Below are positions 34,251 to 43,200 of a DNA stretch of 64,000 nt, piece after piece; position 1 is the first letter of the stretch, and every line of letters begins with the position of its first letter. Position numbers and translations under genes: made by a program. The stretch spans positions 1,302,001 through 1,366,000 of the forward strand of contig NZ_JAJEJP010000002.1 of assembly GCF_021390495.1 (NCBI RefSeq), in the 5' to 3' direction. The notes under the pieces are model-generated. The model worked only from the letters and a program-made list of their open reading frames with translations, searched no databases and was not told where the DNA came from. Origin of the DNA: Paraburkholderia sp. ZP32-5 (GTDB lineage Bacteria > Pseudomonadota > Gammaproteobacteria > Burkholderiales > Burkholderiaceae).

Positions 34251-35162
34251 ATGAACGCCGTCACCCCGATCCCCGCGCTCGCGCCGCACAGTGGCTCGCG
34301 CATGACCTTGCGCTCGAGCCGCGCGCTTGGCTGGCAGGATTTCGGCGCGGAACTGGTCGGCGTGTCGGCTGGTTTGCATCGGATACCCGCGTTCCGGCAT
34401 CACCGCGTGGGCGTGCATGTCGGCGCGCCGGTGACGGCGCACTGCCGGACCGACTCGCGCCGTCTGTCGCGGATTCAGGCGCACGGCGACGCCGATGTGA
34501 TCCCCGCGGGGCTCGAAGGTCAGTGGACCGATGAAGCCGCCTGCACGATCTTCAGCGTATGGTTCGCCGCCGAATTCGCGCAGCGGACCGTCGAGCAACT
34601 GGCGCTGAAATCGTCCGATGCGCAATTGCGGCCGCGCTTCCAGATGCGCGATCCGCGCTTTCAGCATCTCGCGTGGGCGCTGCAAGCTGAACTCGAAGCG
34701 GACGACGCGTCCGATCCGCTGTATGCCGAGAGTCTGTGCACGGCGATGGTGGTGCGGCTGATCGGCGGCTCGCCGGAATCAGGCAAGCTGCGGCGCACAC
34801 TTGCGCCACGCACGGCGGCGCGCGTGATCGAATTCATCGACGCGCATCTGGACCAGCGTCTGACGCTCGACGATCTTGCCGCGCAGGCGCAACTCAGCGT
34901 GCCGCATTTCAAGCTACTGTTTCGCGAAACGCTGGGCGTGCCCGTGCATCAGTACGTGGTGCGGCGACGGGTGGAGCGCGCGAAGGCGCTATTGCTGGAA
35001 GGCCGGCTTAGCGCGAGCCAGATTGCGCTTGATGCCGGCTTTGCGCATCAGAGCCATATGGCTCACTGGATCGGGCGTTTGCTGGGCGTGACGCCGCGCG
35101 AGCTGCGCGGCGCCGCACGGGATGAGGCGGTGTCAGTGGAGCAGCGGAACTCCGGGCATTAA
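34251..35162 (+). CDS. AraC family transcriptional regulator
   Basis: Regulator of 303 residues with an N-terminal sensing domain (about 20-180) and a C-terminal pair of helix-turn-helix motifs (about 195-290). Visible parts are LDDLAAQAQLSVPHFKLLFRETLG and the second helix-turn-helix ASQIALDAGFAHQSHMAHWIG. The ATG at 34251 follows AGGAG. The frame is open upstream to 34047, but that part overlaps the divergent promoter region. It is the likely regulator of the NmrA-like gene and converges on the anti-sigma gene at 35183. Confidence 0.9.
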   Translation: MNAVTPIPALAPHSGSRMTLRSSRALGWQDFGAELVGVSAGLHRIPAFRHHRVGVHVGAPVTAHCRTDSRRLSRIQAHGDADVIPAGLEGQWTDEAACTIFSVWFAAEFAQRTVEQLALKSSDAQLRPRFQMRDPRFQHLAWALQAELEADDASDPLYAESLCTAMVVRLIGGSPESGKLRRTLAPRTAARVIEFIDAHLDQRLTLDDLAAQAQLSVPHFKLLFRETLGVPVHQYVVRRRVERAKALLLEGRLSASQIALDAGFAHQSHMAHWIGRLLGVTPRELRGAARDEAVSVEQRNSGH

Positions 35163-35182
35163 TGCGGTCAGCGGTGCCGCGA

Positions 35183-36010
35183 TCAGCCCGGCCCGACCCC
35201 GGTCAACTGCGCATACACATCATGCGCGAGCTGCAATAGCTGCTTGCGATCGATGCCGCCCGACACCGCATAGCCGAAATCGCCGTCGATCCAGTAGAAC
35301 ACATTGACGGGCCCCGACTGATACAGCTTGAACGCGGTCGTGTTCGCGTTCTCCTTGCGATGCGAGATGCACAGCGTCACGCGCTCGCCGTTCGGACCGC
35401 GATACATGAACTGCGCGGTCGGGCCGTCGGTGCCCGGCAGCAGACGGCCGCCCGATAGCATGAAGCCGCTCTTCGACAGCATCGGCGGATGCACCTGGGT
35501 GCCGAGCCGGTTCGCGAGCCATTGCACGAATTCCTGCTCGTGCTCGGCGCTCATATCGCTTGGCCGGTCGATCGCCGGCATGTAGACCACGTGCGCGAGC
35601 GCCGCCTGGCGCGCGAAACCTTCGGCGCTATCCGCGCTGACCGCACGCACGCTGGTGTGATCGAGCGCGACCGGCGGGATCAGATCGCCGCGATGCATGC
35701 CGATGCCGAGCCCCAGCACCAGCGCCGCCGCCATGCCGCCGAACTGCGCGGCGTAGCGCGGCCAGTTCGCGGCCACTCGCGAGTGGCGCGGCGCGGGCGC
35801 CTGCAGCCGCTTCGGCACCGGCTCGCTGAGCACGCGGTCGTAGCGCTCATGAAACATGCTGTTGAGCGAAAAATAATCGCTGATACGCGCGGCCAGCTCC
35901 GGGTTCTGTTCGAGCGCGCGTTCCACCTCGACACGGCGCTCGCCCGACAGCGTGCCGTCCACGTACGCGTGCAAATCTTCTTCGCCGATCGGCATTTGCG
36001 GCTCGCTCAT
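35183..36010 (-). CDS. anti-sigma factor, transmembrane
   Basis: Predicted membrane anti-sigma factor of 275 residues. The N-terminal cytosolic helical part (about 1-65) begins EEDLHAYVDGTLSGERRVEVE, the usual anti-sigma opening, but lacks the HxxxCxxC zinc motif. One transmembrane helix (about 88-106, AAALVLGLGIGMHRG) is followed by a periplasmic domain of about 165 residues. Its ATG overlaps the stop of the ECF sigma gene in an ATGA (36007-36010), so the two are translationally coupled and this is the cognate inhibitor. The open frame upstream of 36010 is a shadow of the sigma gene. Confidence 0.87.
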   Translation of the reverse strand: MSEPQMPIGEEDLHAYVDGTLSGERRVEVERALEQNPELAARISDYFSLNSMFHERYDRVLSEPVPKRLQAPAPRHSRVAANWPRYAAQFGGMAAALVLGLGIGMHRGDLIPPVALDHTSVRAVSADSAEGFARQAALAHVVYMPAIDRPSDMSAEHEQEFVQWLANRLGTQVHPPMLSKSGFMLSGGRLLPGTDGPTAQFMYRGPNGERVTLCISHRKENANTTAFKLYQSGPVNVFYWIDGDFGYAVSGGIDRKQLLQLAHDVYAQLTGVGPG

Positions 36011-36525
36011 CGCACCACCTGTAATTTCGCACCGGGCTGGCTGCCCGCCATCAATGCCCGCAGCCGTTCGCGGCCGCGCGACAGCCGCGACATCACCGTG
36101 CCGATCGGGATGTTTAACGCCAGCGCGACATCGGCATAGCTCATTTCTTCGAGACCGACCAGCAGCACCACCTCGCGCTGCTCGAGCGGCAGCCGCTGCA
36201 AGGCGTAATCGAGATCGCGCATTTCCAGTGAACGGGTCTGCGACGACGGCACGGCGAGTTCGCTTTCGGGGATGCTGTCGTCGTCGACCGCGACGTGGAC
36301 CGCGCGCGCCGACGCCTTGCGCGCCTGGTTCGCAAACACGTTGTGCATGATCGTAAACAGCCACGCGCGCAGATCGGTGCCCGGCTGGAACAGGCCGGTG
36401 CGGCCGAGCGCGCGTTCGAGCGTGTCCTGCACGAGATCGTCGGCGAGTTCGCGATTGTTGATCAGCGCTCGCGCATAGCGCCGCAGACGCGGCACATGCT
36501 CCATCAGCTCGTCACGGACATCCAT
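36007..36525 (-). CDS. ECF RNA polymerase sigma factor
   Basis: Group 4 sigma factor of 172 residues. Region 2 (about 8-75) includes ALINNRELADDLVQDTLERAL and RAWLFTIMHNVFANQAR. Region 4 (about 105-160) includes LPLEQREVVLLVGLEEMSYADVA and IPIGTVMSRLSRGRERL. It directs polymerase to a small stress regulon, probably including the nearby DUF4148, catalase-like and cytochrome b561 genes, which face away on the other strand. It is co-transcribed with the anti-sigma gene that overlaps its end. A second anti-sigma-like gene lies 274 bp upstream. Confidence 0.92.
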   Translation of the reverse strand: MDVRDELMEHVPRLRRYARALINNRELADDLVQDTLERALGRTGLFQPGTDLRAWLFTIMHNVFANQARKASARAVHVAVDDDSIPESELAVPSSQTRSLEMRDLDYALQRLPLEQREVVLLVGLEEMSYADVALALNIPIGTVMSRLSRGRERLRALMAGSQPGAKLQVVR

Positions 36526-36799
36526 GATGGGTCACAGTTGTGGGGCTTGGGGTCGGCATCGGATTCACCTGCTTCGGTATCGGTGCGCGCCGCATCGTTC
36601 GCGGTTGCTTTCGGCGCCTTGCGGGCACCACGCGCATTCGATCTGTAAACAGCCATGGGCGGATTTTATTCCGCTGGCTTCGTGGTGTTGATGTTTCGTT
36701 CGCACGCGGGGCTGCGTTGTGTGGGCATGGTGGGGCGTGCAGGGGGGCGTCGCACATTTATCGCGGCGCTCGCCGGGCGCTGGCATCCATCAGTGCCCA

Positions 36800-37537
36800 T
36801 CAACGCGCAGTCATCACATCGGCGACGCGCATCAGCCCGTGAGCGCGCGCGTTGCCCGCCACGACGAAGCGCTGCCGCTGCGCGGTCCACGTCAACAGCC
36901 GCATCTCGCCGACCCGGCGCGCGGACCACTGCGGCTGCTCGCGCGCAAACGGTGCCGCGGCCGTCAGTATCACGACCGGCTGCTGGTCGCCGTTCAGGTA
37001 GACGAATTCGTTGGCGCGCTGCAACGGACCGAGCTGCAACACGCGTTGTTCGACGACGCGCATGCCGAGCGCGCTCAGGTCCGGCGCGCTTGCGTCCGTG
37101 CTTGCATCCGCGCGGGTCGGCGACGCGGCCGAAAAGCCTTGCGCGGTGGCTTCGGCCAACGCCATCACCGCCGCGTTATCTAGTGCCTGCGCGGACACCT
37201 GGGCCGCCGCGAGCCAGCCGCTGACGATCGCCAGCGTCACCACCAGCGCCGCGAGCACGTTGAGCGTGCGGCGCACGGAGCGGCGCGCTCGCGTGCGCGC
37301 GAACGACGCGCGCAAACCGCTGGGGCGCGGCGGCACGGGCTCGTCGGTGGCCCGAAACGCCGCCTGGATCTGCGCGTTCAGCCGGTCGTAAAACGCGACG
37401 CGGCGCGCTTCCGCCGGATGCTTGCTCAGATAGTCGCGCAGCGCCGCCGTGCGTTCGGGCGTCAGCGTGCCGTCGGCATAGGCCTGAATGTCGGCTTCGG
37501 ACGGCGGCGTGCTGTGCCGGTTGTCGGTCGAGGTCAT
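36800..37537 (-). CDS. second anti-sigma-like transmembrane protein
   Basis: Membrane protein of 245 residues with the same plan as the anti-sigma factor at 35183. A cytosolic N-terminus opens EADIQAYADGTLTPERTAALRD, followed by a transmembrane helix (about 92-110, VLAALVVTLAIVSGWL) and a periplasmic domain. There is no zinc motif. The ATG at 37537 was chosen because the conserved part starts there. It has no overlapping sigma gene of its own and stands upstream of the single ECF gene on the same strand. The 36526-36799 gap between them shows only GC-rich non-coding sequence. It may modulate the same sigma factor or be an orphan. Confidence 0.75.
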   Translation of the reverse strand: MTSTDNRHSTPPSEADIQAYADGTLTPERTAALRDYLSKHPAEARRVAFYDRLNAQIQAAFRATDEPVPPRPSGLRASFARTRARRSVRRTLNVLAALVVTLAIVSGWLAAAQVSAQALDNAAVMALAEATAQGFSAASPTRADASTDASAPDLSALGMRVVEQRVLQLGPLQRANEFVYLNGDQQPVVILTAAAPFAREQPQWSARRVGEMRLLTWTAQRQRFVVAGNARAHGLMRVADVMTAR

Positions 37538-37830
37538 GGCAGTGATGCAAAGGTGGCGTGAGATTGCGGCTATCGGAAGGTGAACACGGATGCTTACGCA
37601 TTTATTCCGCGCGGTCCACATTGGCTTGCGATGCGCAGCCAAATCGTCGTTTGAATCGTCGCTTGAATAGTCGCCTGATCAGCGAGCGGGAATGCAGGCA
37701 AACCGCGCCGCGCCGCCGTTTATTCCCTTCGCCGACGATCTTTTTGTCGAGGCTGAAACTCAGGAATAAAAGCTCGTCACCTGTGGTTTCCCCTGATGCG
37801 AACCCGCACAATTCTCCACAGGAGTCGATC

Positions 37831-38106
37831 ATGAAAAAGCTTTCTTTGGCTGTTTTGTCCGTTGTCGTGCTTGCCGTTTCGTCGAGCGCGTTTGCCGAGG
37901 GTAAGACTCGTGCGCAGGTGTATCAGGAGCTGATCGAGGCACAGCAGAACGGCCTCGATTACATCACCGATTCGTCGTACCCCGACGTCAATCCCGCGTT
38001 CGTGCGTCAGGTCGAGCAGCGCAAGCAGGCGCTCGCCGCCGCCAAAGCGGCGGCTGCCGCGAGCAGCGTCGCGAATGCCGGCGCAGCGAGCATGGGCGCT
38101 CATTGA
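37831..38106 (+). CDS. DUF4148 secreted protein
   Basis: Small secreted protein of 91 residues. A signal peptide (1-22, ending AFA) is followed by a DUF4148 region TRAQVYQELIEAQQNGLDYI and an Ala-rich helical tail. The ATG at 37831 follows AGGAG by 6 nt. The frame's extension to 37558 has no signal peptide. It is a paralogue of the gene at 30769. It sits head-to-head with the anti-sigma-like gene and upstream of the catalase-like gene, suggesting membership of the same stress-response locus. The 37538-37830 gap between them must contain both promoters. Confidence 0.88.
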   Translation: MKKLSLAVLSVVVLAVSSSAFAEGKTRAQVYQELIEAQQNGLDYITDSSYPDVNPAFVRQVEQRKQALAAAKAAAAASSVANAGAASMGAH

Positions 38107-38128
38107 ACGTGGCCGTTGAAGCCGTGCA

Positions 38129-38169
38129 GGCAACCGGCGCGCGAACTGAACGGACGCGCGCCGGTTGCC
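38129..38169 (+). repeat. 14-bp perfect hairpin after the DUF4148 gene
   Basis: GGCAACCGGCGCGC (38129-38142) and its exact complement (38156-38169) form a GC-rich stem with a 13-nt loop, starting 22 nt after the stop codon. No T-tract follows, so read-through into the catalase-like gene at 38235 is possible. The position resembles that of the hairpin after the other DUF4148 gene. Confidence 0.6.
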
Positions 38170-38234
38170 GGATGGAATAGATCATCGCGTGGCGTGTTAG
38201 CCACTGCATCGACCCCATCCGGCAAGGAGTTTTC

Positions 38235-39380
38235 GTGACCCAACCTTCCGTTCCCAATCCCCGGCCCGGACCTCGGCCGATCTGCGTGCCGTGCCGGCTC
38301 GCCGCGATCGGCGCGGCCGTGCTCGCGCTCGCGGGCGGCTTCGCCTATACGGCCGGCTGGCTCACGCCCTCGCGTTTGAGCGCACCGCGCATCATCAACA
38401 CGTTCGAGGCCGTGGCGGGCCAGCATCCCGGCTATCGACGCAATCACGCGAAAGGCCTGTGCGTCGAAGGCTATTTCGATAGCAACGGCAACGGCGCGGC
38501 GCTTTCTCGCGCGGCCGTGTTCGCGCCCGGCCGCACGCCGGTGTCCGGACGCTTCGCGGTGCCGGGCGGCAATCCGTCGGCGCCGGATACGAGCTCGCCA
38601 GTGCGCAGCTTCGCATTGCAATTCAGGCTGGCCGACGGCGAGCAGTGGCGCACCGGCATGAATTCGACGCCGGTGTTCGCCGTGCATACGCCCGAACAGT
38701 TCTATCAGCAACTGCTGGCCGCGAAGCCCGATCCTACGACCGGCAAACCGGATCCGGCGAAACTGAAGGCGTTTTACGCGGCCAATCCCGAGACGCAGCC
38801 GTTCCAGAACTGGGTCAAAGCGCATCCGCCGTCGTCGAGTCTCGCCAACGCCGCGTACTACAGCATCAACGCGTTTCTGTTTACCGACGCGAGCGGCACG
38901 ACGCGCGCGGTCCGCTGGGCCGTCGAGCCCGACATGCCGTACGCGCCGATCACCGCCGCGCAGCAGGCCGAGAAGAATTTCCTCGCCGCCGATCTGAACG
39001 AGCGTCTGCAACAGGGACCGTTGCGCTGGCATCTGATTCTGAACGTTGCGCAGCCGGGCGATCCGGTCGACGACGCCACGCTGCAATGGCCCGCTGATCG
39101 CCAACGCGTCGATGCCGGCACGCTGGTGATCGAGCGCGCGACATCGCAGGAAAACGGCGAGTGCCGCGATATCAACTTCGATCCGACGATCCTGCCCGCG
39201 GGCATCGCGCCTTCGGACGATCCGCTGCTGGCCGCGCGTTCGGCCGCGTATGCGTTGTCGTTCAAGCGCCGCACGCGCGAGGAAGCGCTGCATCCCGACG
39301 TGCATCAAGCGCAGCCGAGCCCGCAACAGGCCCCACAACAGGGCTCGCAGCAGGGCGAGCAAAAAGGAGAGCATTCATGA
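38235..39380 (+). CDS. catalase-family peroxidase (SrpA-like)
   Basis: Small haem catalase/peroxidase of 381 residues, shorter than true catalases (about 480). An N-terminal membrane-anchor or signal helix (about 20-42) places it outside the cytoplasm. The distal histidine is His71 in RRNHAKG. The proximal haem-ligand motif R-x-x-x-Y is Arg335 to Tyr339. The Gln/Pro-rich C-terminus follows. It should reduce hydrogen or organic peroxides, with electrons possibly from the cytochrome b561 whose ATG overlaps its stop (ATGA, 39377-39380). The start is GTG at 38235 after GGAG. ECF-regulated catalase plus cytochrome b pairs are known in proteobacteria. Confidence 0.88.
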   Translation: MTQPSVPNPRPGPRPICVPCRLAAIGAAVLALAGGFAYTAGWLTPSRLSAPRIINTFEAVAGQHPGYRRNHAKGLCVEGYFDSNGNGAALSRAAVFAPGRTPVSGRFAVPGGNPSAPDTSSPVRSFALQFRLADGEQWRTGMNSTPVFAVHTPEQFYQQLLAAKPDPTTGKPDPAKLKAFYAANPETQPFQNWVKAHPPSSSLANAAYYSINAFLFTDASGTTRAVRWAVEPDMPYAPITAAQQAEKNFLAADLNERLQQGPLRWHLILNVAQPGDPVDDATLQWPADRQRVDAGTLVIERATSQENGECRDINFDPTILPAGIAPSDDPLLAARSAAYALSFKRRTREEALHPDVHQAQPSPQQAPQQGSQQGEQKGEHS

Positions 39381-39916
39381 CGCGCGCACGTACTCATTTC
39401 AGTCCGCTCGCGCGGCTGCTGCATTGGACGATGGCGCCGCTGATCATCGCGATGCTGTTTATCGGCGTGGGGATGGTTGCGACGGTGTCGCACGCGCATG
39501 ACACGTTGATCGCGCTGCATCGGCCGCTCGGCATCGCGTTGCTGGTGCTGGTGGTGTTGCGGCTCGCGGTGCGGATCACGCACGGCGCTCCGCCGTTGCC
39601 GGAGAACATGTCGAACGCGCAGCGCTTCGCGGCCAAGGCTTCGCACATCGTGCTGTACGCGCTGATGGCGGCGATGCCGCTGATCGGCTGGGCGATGGTG
39701 TCCGCGGCGGGCTATCCGGTCACGCCGGCCGGCTCGCTGCATCTGCCGCCGATCGCGCCGCACGACGCCGCGCTGTTCGCGCTGCTGCGCGCGCTGCATA
39801 CGTGGCTCGCGTTGGCGCTGTTCGCGACCGTGCTGCTGCATCTGGCGGCGGCGCTGTTGCATGCGCTGATTCTGCGCGATGGCGTGTGGCAGAGCATGAC
39901 GCGCGGCGGGCGCTGA
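39377..39916 (+). CDS. cytochrome b561
   Basis: Inner-membrane dihaem b-type cytochrome of 179 residues with four helices. Haem-ligand histidines are visible in ARLLHWTMAP near the N-terminus, ALHRPLG in helix 2, ALHTWLALALFATVLLHLAAALLHAL near the C-terminus (by position about 140-165). It likely moves electrons from the quinone pool to the periplasmic catalase-like peroxidase encoded just before it, to which it is translationally coupled. The open frame upstream to 39161 is a shadow of the peroxidase gene. Confidence 0.9.
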   Translation: MTRARTHFSPLARLLHWTMAPLIIAMLFIGVGMVATVSHAHDTLIALHRPLGIALLVLVVLRLAVRITHGAPPLPENMSNAQRFAAKASHIVLYALMAAMPLIGWAMVSAAGYPVTPAGSLHLPPIAPHDAALFALLRALHTWLALALFATVLLHLAAALLHALILRDGVWQSMTRGGR

Positions 39917-40228
39917 GTCAGCGCCGTTTGCACGACCTGTGCGTTCGGTCTCGTAGCAGCGTAACGGGGTAGCCCCGTAGCCCCGGAGCGAGGCACGACA
40001 GTGCCGCCTCACTCGGTGTGCCTGCCTCGCGCGAAGCATCCACGCACAGCCTCAATCCTGTCCTCTGCCGCCGGCACAGCCATTTTCGTCCAACGCGTAA
40101 AATGGCCGGTTATCACAGGCAGATCGAAGCCGGACAGAATGCGCCGGGCGTCGCGACAGCGCGGCGTCCGGCGCGCCGTTTTGTCCGCGCGCAACTGCCT
40201 TCGCCGGTTTGAACAGGAATGCACGCGG
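39917..40228. other. intergenic region before the helicase gene
   Basis: The 312-bp gap between cytochrome b561 and the SNF2 gene contains a short direct repeat GTAGCCCC (twice near 39970-39982). No gene, terminator or clear promoter is visible. Confidence 0.3.
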
Positions 40229-43200
40229 ATGTCGTCAGTTTTCTTCGATCGGGACAGGATTACGGAATGGCTCGGTGAGTGGGCCGTCGCCAAAGCGCGC
40301 TCGGTGGGCGCGGTCAGCAACGTGAAATGGCAGGGCGCGACGCTGTCCGGCGACGTGCAGGGCTCGCGGCCGCAACCGTACCGAACGCGCGTGCGTTTCC
40401 GTACCGATGGCGGTTTGCCATGGGCGCAAAGCGACTGCACCTGTCCGGTCGGCCGCGATTGCAAGCACGTCGCGGCGCTACTGCTCGCGGAACTCGACTA
40501 CCACGACGAGATGGACCACATCACGCCCGTGGACGACGAGGACGGCACGCAAAGGCCGGACATTTCCGGCGCGCGACCGGCGCTGTCACCCCTTACGCAA
40601 CCTCCGCCGCCGTCGCCGGGCGTACGCCCGGAACTGGTCAGCTGGCTTGAACGCTTTCGCGCCCGCGCGGCGGATGCCGCCGACGCGACGGCCAACCAGG
40701 CCGCTGCGCGCAACGCCGGCGCCGCTCGTGGCGAAACGCTCGCGTATCGGCTCACCTGGTCGAGTTTCCATTTGCGCCACGAAGTCGTGCTGCACCGCGC
40801 GCGCTGCGATGCGAACGGCGCGATCGTCGAAGTCGGGCAGAGCTGGGGCGATGTCGAAGCGGCGCTGCTGAAGCAGCCTCGCTTCGTTTCCGACGCGGAT
40901 CTGTCGATCCTGCGCGGGCTGTGGCTCGGACGCTCGCGCGAGGATTTCGGCCAGTTCGTGCTGCGCGGTACGAGTGGCGCCGAGACCTTGCAGAAGCTGA
41001 TCGCCACCGGGCGCCTGTTCTTCGGCTTCAACACCGCGCCCGGCAAGGCGGGGCCGACACCGTTGACGCGCGCCGCCGACCGGCCCGGCAGCATCGAATG
41101 GGAACCGCTCGCCGACCAGCGTTTGCGTCCGGTGCTGCGTACCGAACCGCGCGCAAGCATGGTGCTGCCGACCGAGCCCGTCTGGTATGTCGACGGCGTC
41201 GCGAACGAGGCCGGCATCGTGCCGCTTTCGCTGCCGTTCCAGCAATTGCCCGACTACCTCGCGATGCCGCCGATCTCGCTCGCCGAGGCGCCGCTCGTCG
41301 CATCGGTGTTGCGCGAGATCGCGCCCGAGCTGCCGCCGCCGCCCACTCACGACGCGTCCGCGATCCGCGTGATCGATGTCGATCCGGTGCCGGTGCTGCT
41401 GCTCAACAGCCACGCGCCGGCCAACGCGGCGCGGGGCGCCGGCAGGGTCGCGAAGGCCGCGAAGCCGGCGGAGCGCAAGGCCATCGCGATCGAACTGGCG
41501 GCCGTGAGCTTCGACTACGACGGTGTCAGCATCAATGCCGACAGCAGCGTGACGCTGGTGCCGCTGCCGGGCGGCGACGTGATCCATATCCGCCGCCGCT
41601 ACGACGTCGAGAAAAGGCGTCTGCTCGAATTGCGCAAGACGGGGCTGCAGAAAGTGCCGACGCACAGCGTCCACGCGTCGCGGCTCGTGCCCGACACGAT
41701 GCTCGGCCTGCCTGACGCCGAAGCATGGTCCGAGTTCGTCAACGACGCGGTGCCGAAGCTCGTCGCCAACGGCTGGCGCGTGACGATGGCGCCGGAGTTC
41801 CGCTACAACGTGATCGAAATCGATGCGATCGACGGCACCGCGCATCAGGCCGGCGACGGCTGGTTCGATCTGGAAATGGGCATCCGCGTCGGCGAGCGCA
41901 ACGTGCGGCTCGAACCGCTGCTCGCCGATCTGTTCCGGCGCGACCGGCGCTGGCTGTCGGGCGCGCTCGACAGCATCGGCGACAACGAGCCGATCGAGCT
42001 GAAGACCGAGGAAAACAAGCGGCTGCGGTTGCGCGCCGATCGTCTGAAGCCGGTCGTGCGCGTGCTGGTCGATCTGTTCGATTCGCTCGGCGGAGCGCTC
42101 GCCGATGGCGCGCCGCTGCGCGTGGCGGCGCTCGATGCCGGCCGTCTCGACGCGCTCAACGACACCGGCCGCTGGCAATTCAGCGGCGATGCGTCGATCC
42201 GCGAGCTGGCGCGCCGTCTGCAGGCCGGTCCCGGCTTGCGCGAGGTGCCGGTGCCGCGCGGGCTGACGGCCGAGCTGCGCGCCTATCAGCAGCAAGGTTT
42301 GAACTGGATGCAATTCCTGCGTGAGCAGGATCTGGCGGGCGTGCTCGCCGACGATATGGGGCTCGGCAAGACCGTGCAGACGCTCGCGCATATTCTTGCC
42401 GAGAAGGAAGCGGGGCGGCTCGTGCGTCCCGCGCTGATCGTCGTGCCGACCACGCTGGTGCACAACTGGCGCGAGGAAGCCCGCCGTTTCGCGCCGGAAC
42501 TGAAAGTGCTGGTGCTGAACGGACCGCAGCGCAAGGAGCGGTTCGAGCTGATCGGCGCGCATGAGCTGGTGCTGACGACTTATGCGCTGCTGTGGCGCGA
42601 TCAGAAGGTGCTCGCCGAACACGATTACCACCTGCTGATCCTCGACGAGGCGCAGTACGTGAAGAACGCGAGCACCAAGGCCGCGCAGGCGATCCGCAAT
42701 TTGCGCGCGCGGCATCGGCTGTGTCTGACCGGCACGCCGCTCGAAAATCACCTCGGCGAGCTGTGGTCGCAATTCGATTTTCTGCTGCCGGGCTTTCTCG
42801 GCAACCAGAAGGATTTCACGCGCCGCTGGCGCAATCCGATCGAGAAGAACGGCGACGACGTGCGCCGCGCGCTGCTCGCGCGCCGCATCCGGCCGTTCAT
42901 GCTGCGCCGTCGCAAGGACGAAGTCGCGAAAGAGTTGCCGCCGAAGACGACGATCATGTGTCCGGTCGATCTCGAAGGCGCGCAGCGCGATCTGTACGAA
43001 ACGGTGCGCACCGCGATGCAGGCGAAGGTGCGCGCGGCGATCAGCGCGCAGGGGCTCGCGCGCAGTCATATCGTCGTGCTCGACGCGCTGTTGAAACTGC
43101 GTCAGGTGTGTTGCGATCCGCGGCTGGTCAGGACGCATGGCGCGCGCGAGGAATCTGACGACGACGCGCATGGGCAGCCGCCGACCGATTTGCAGGCTGG

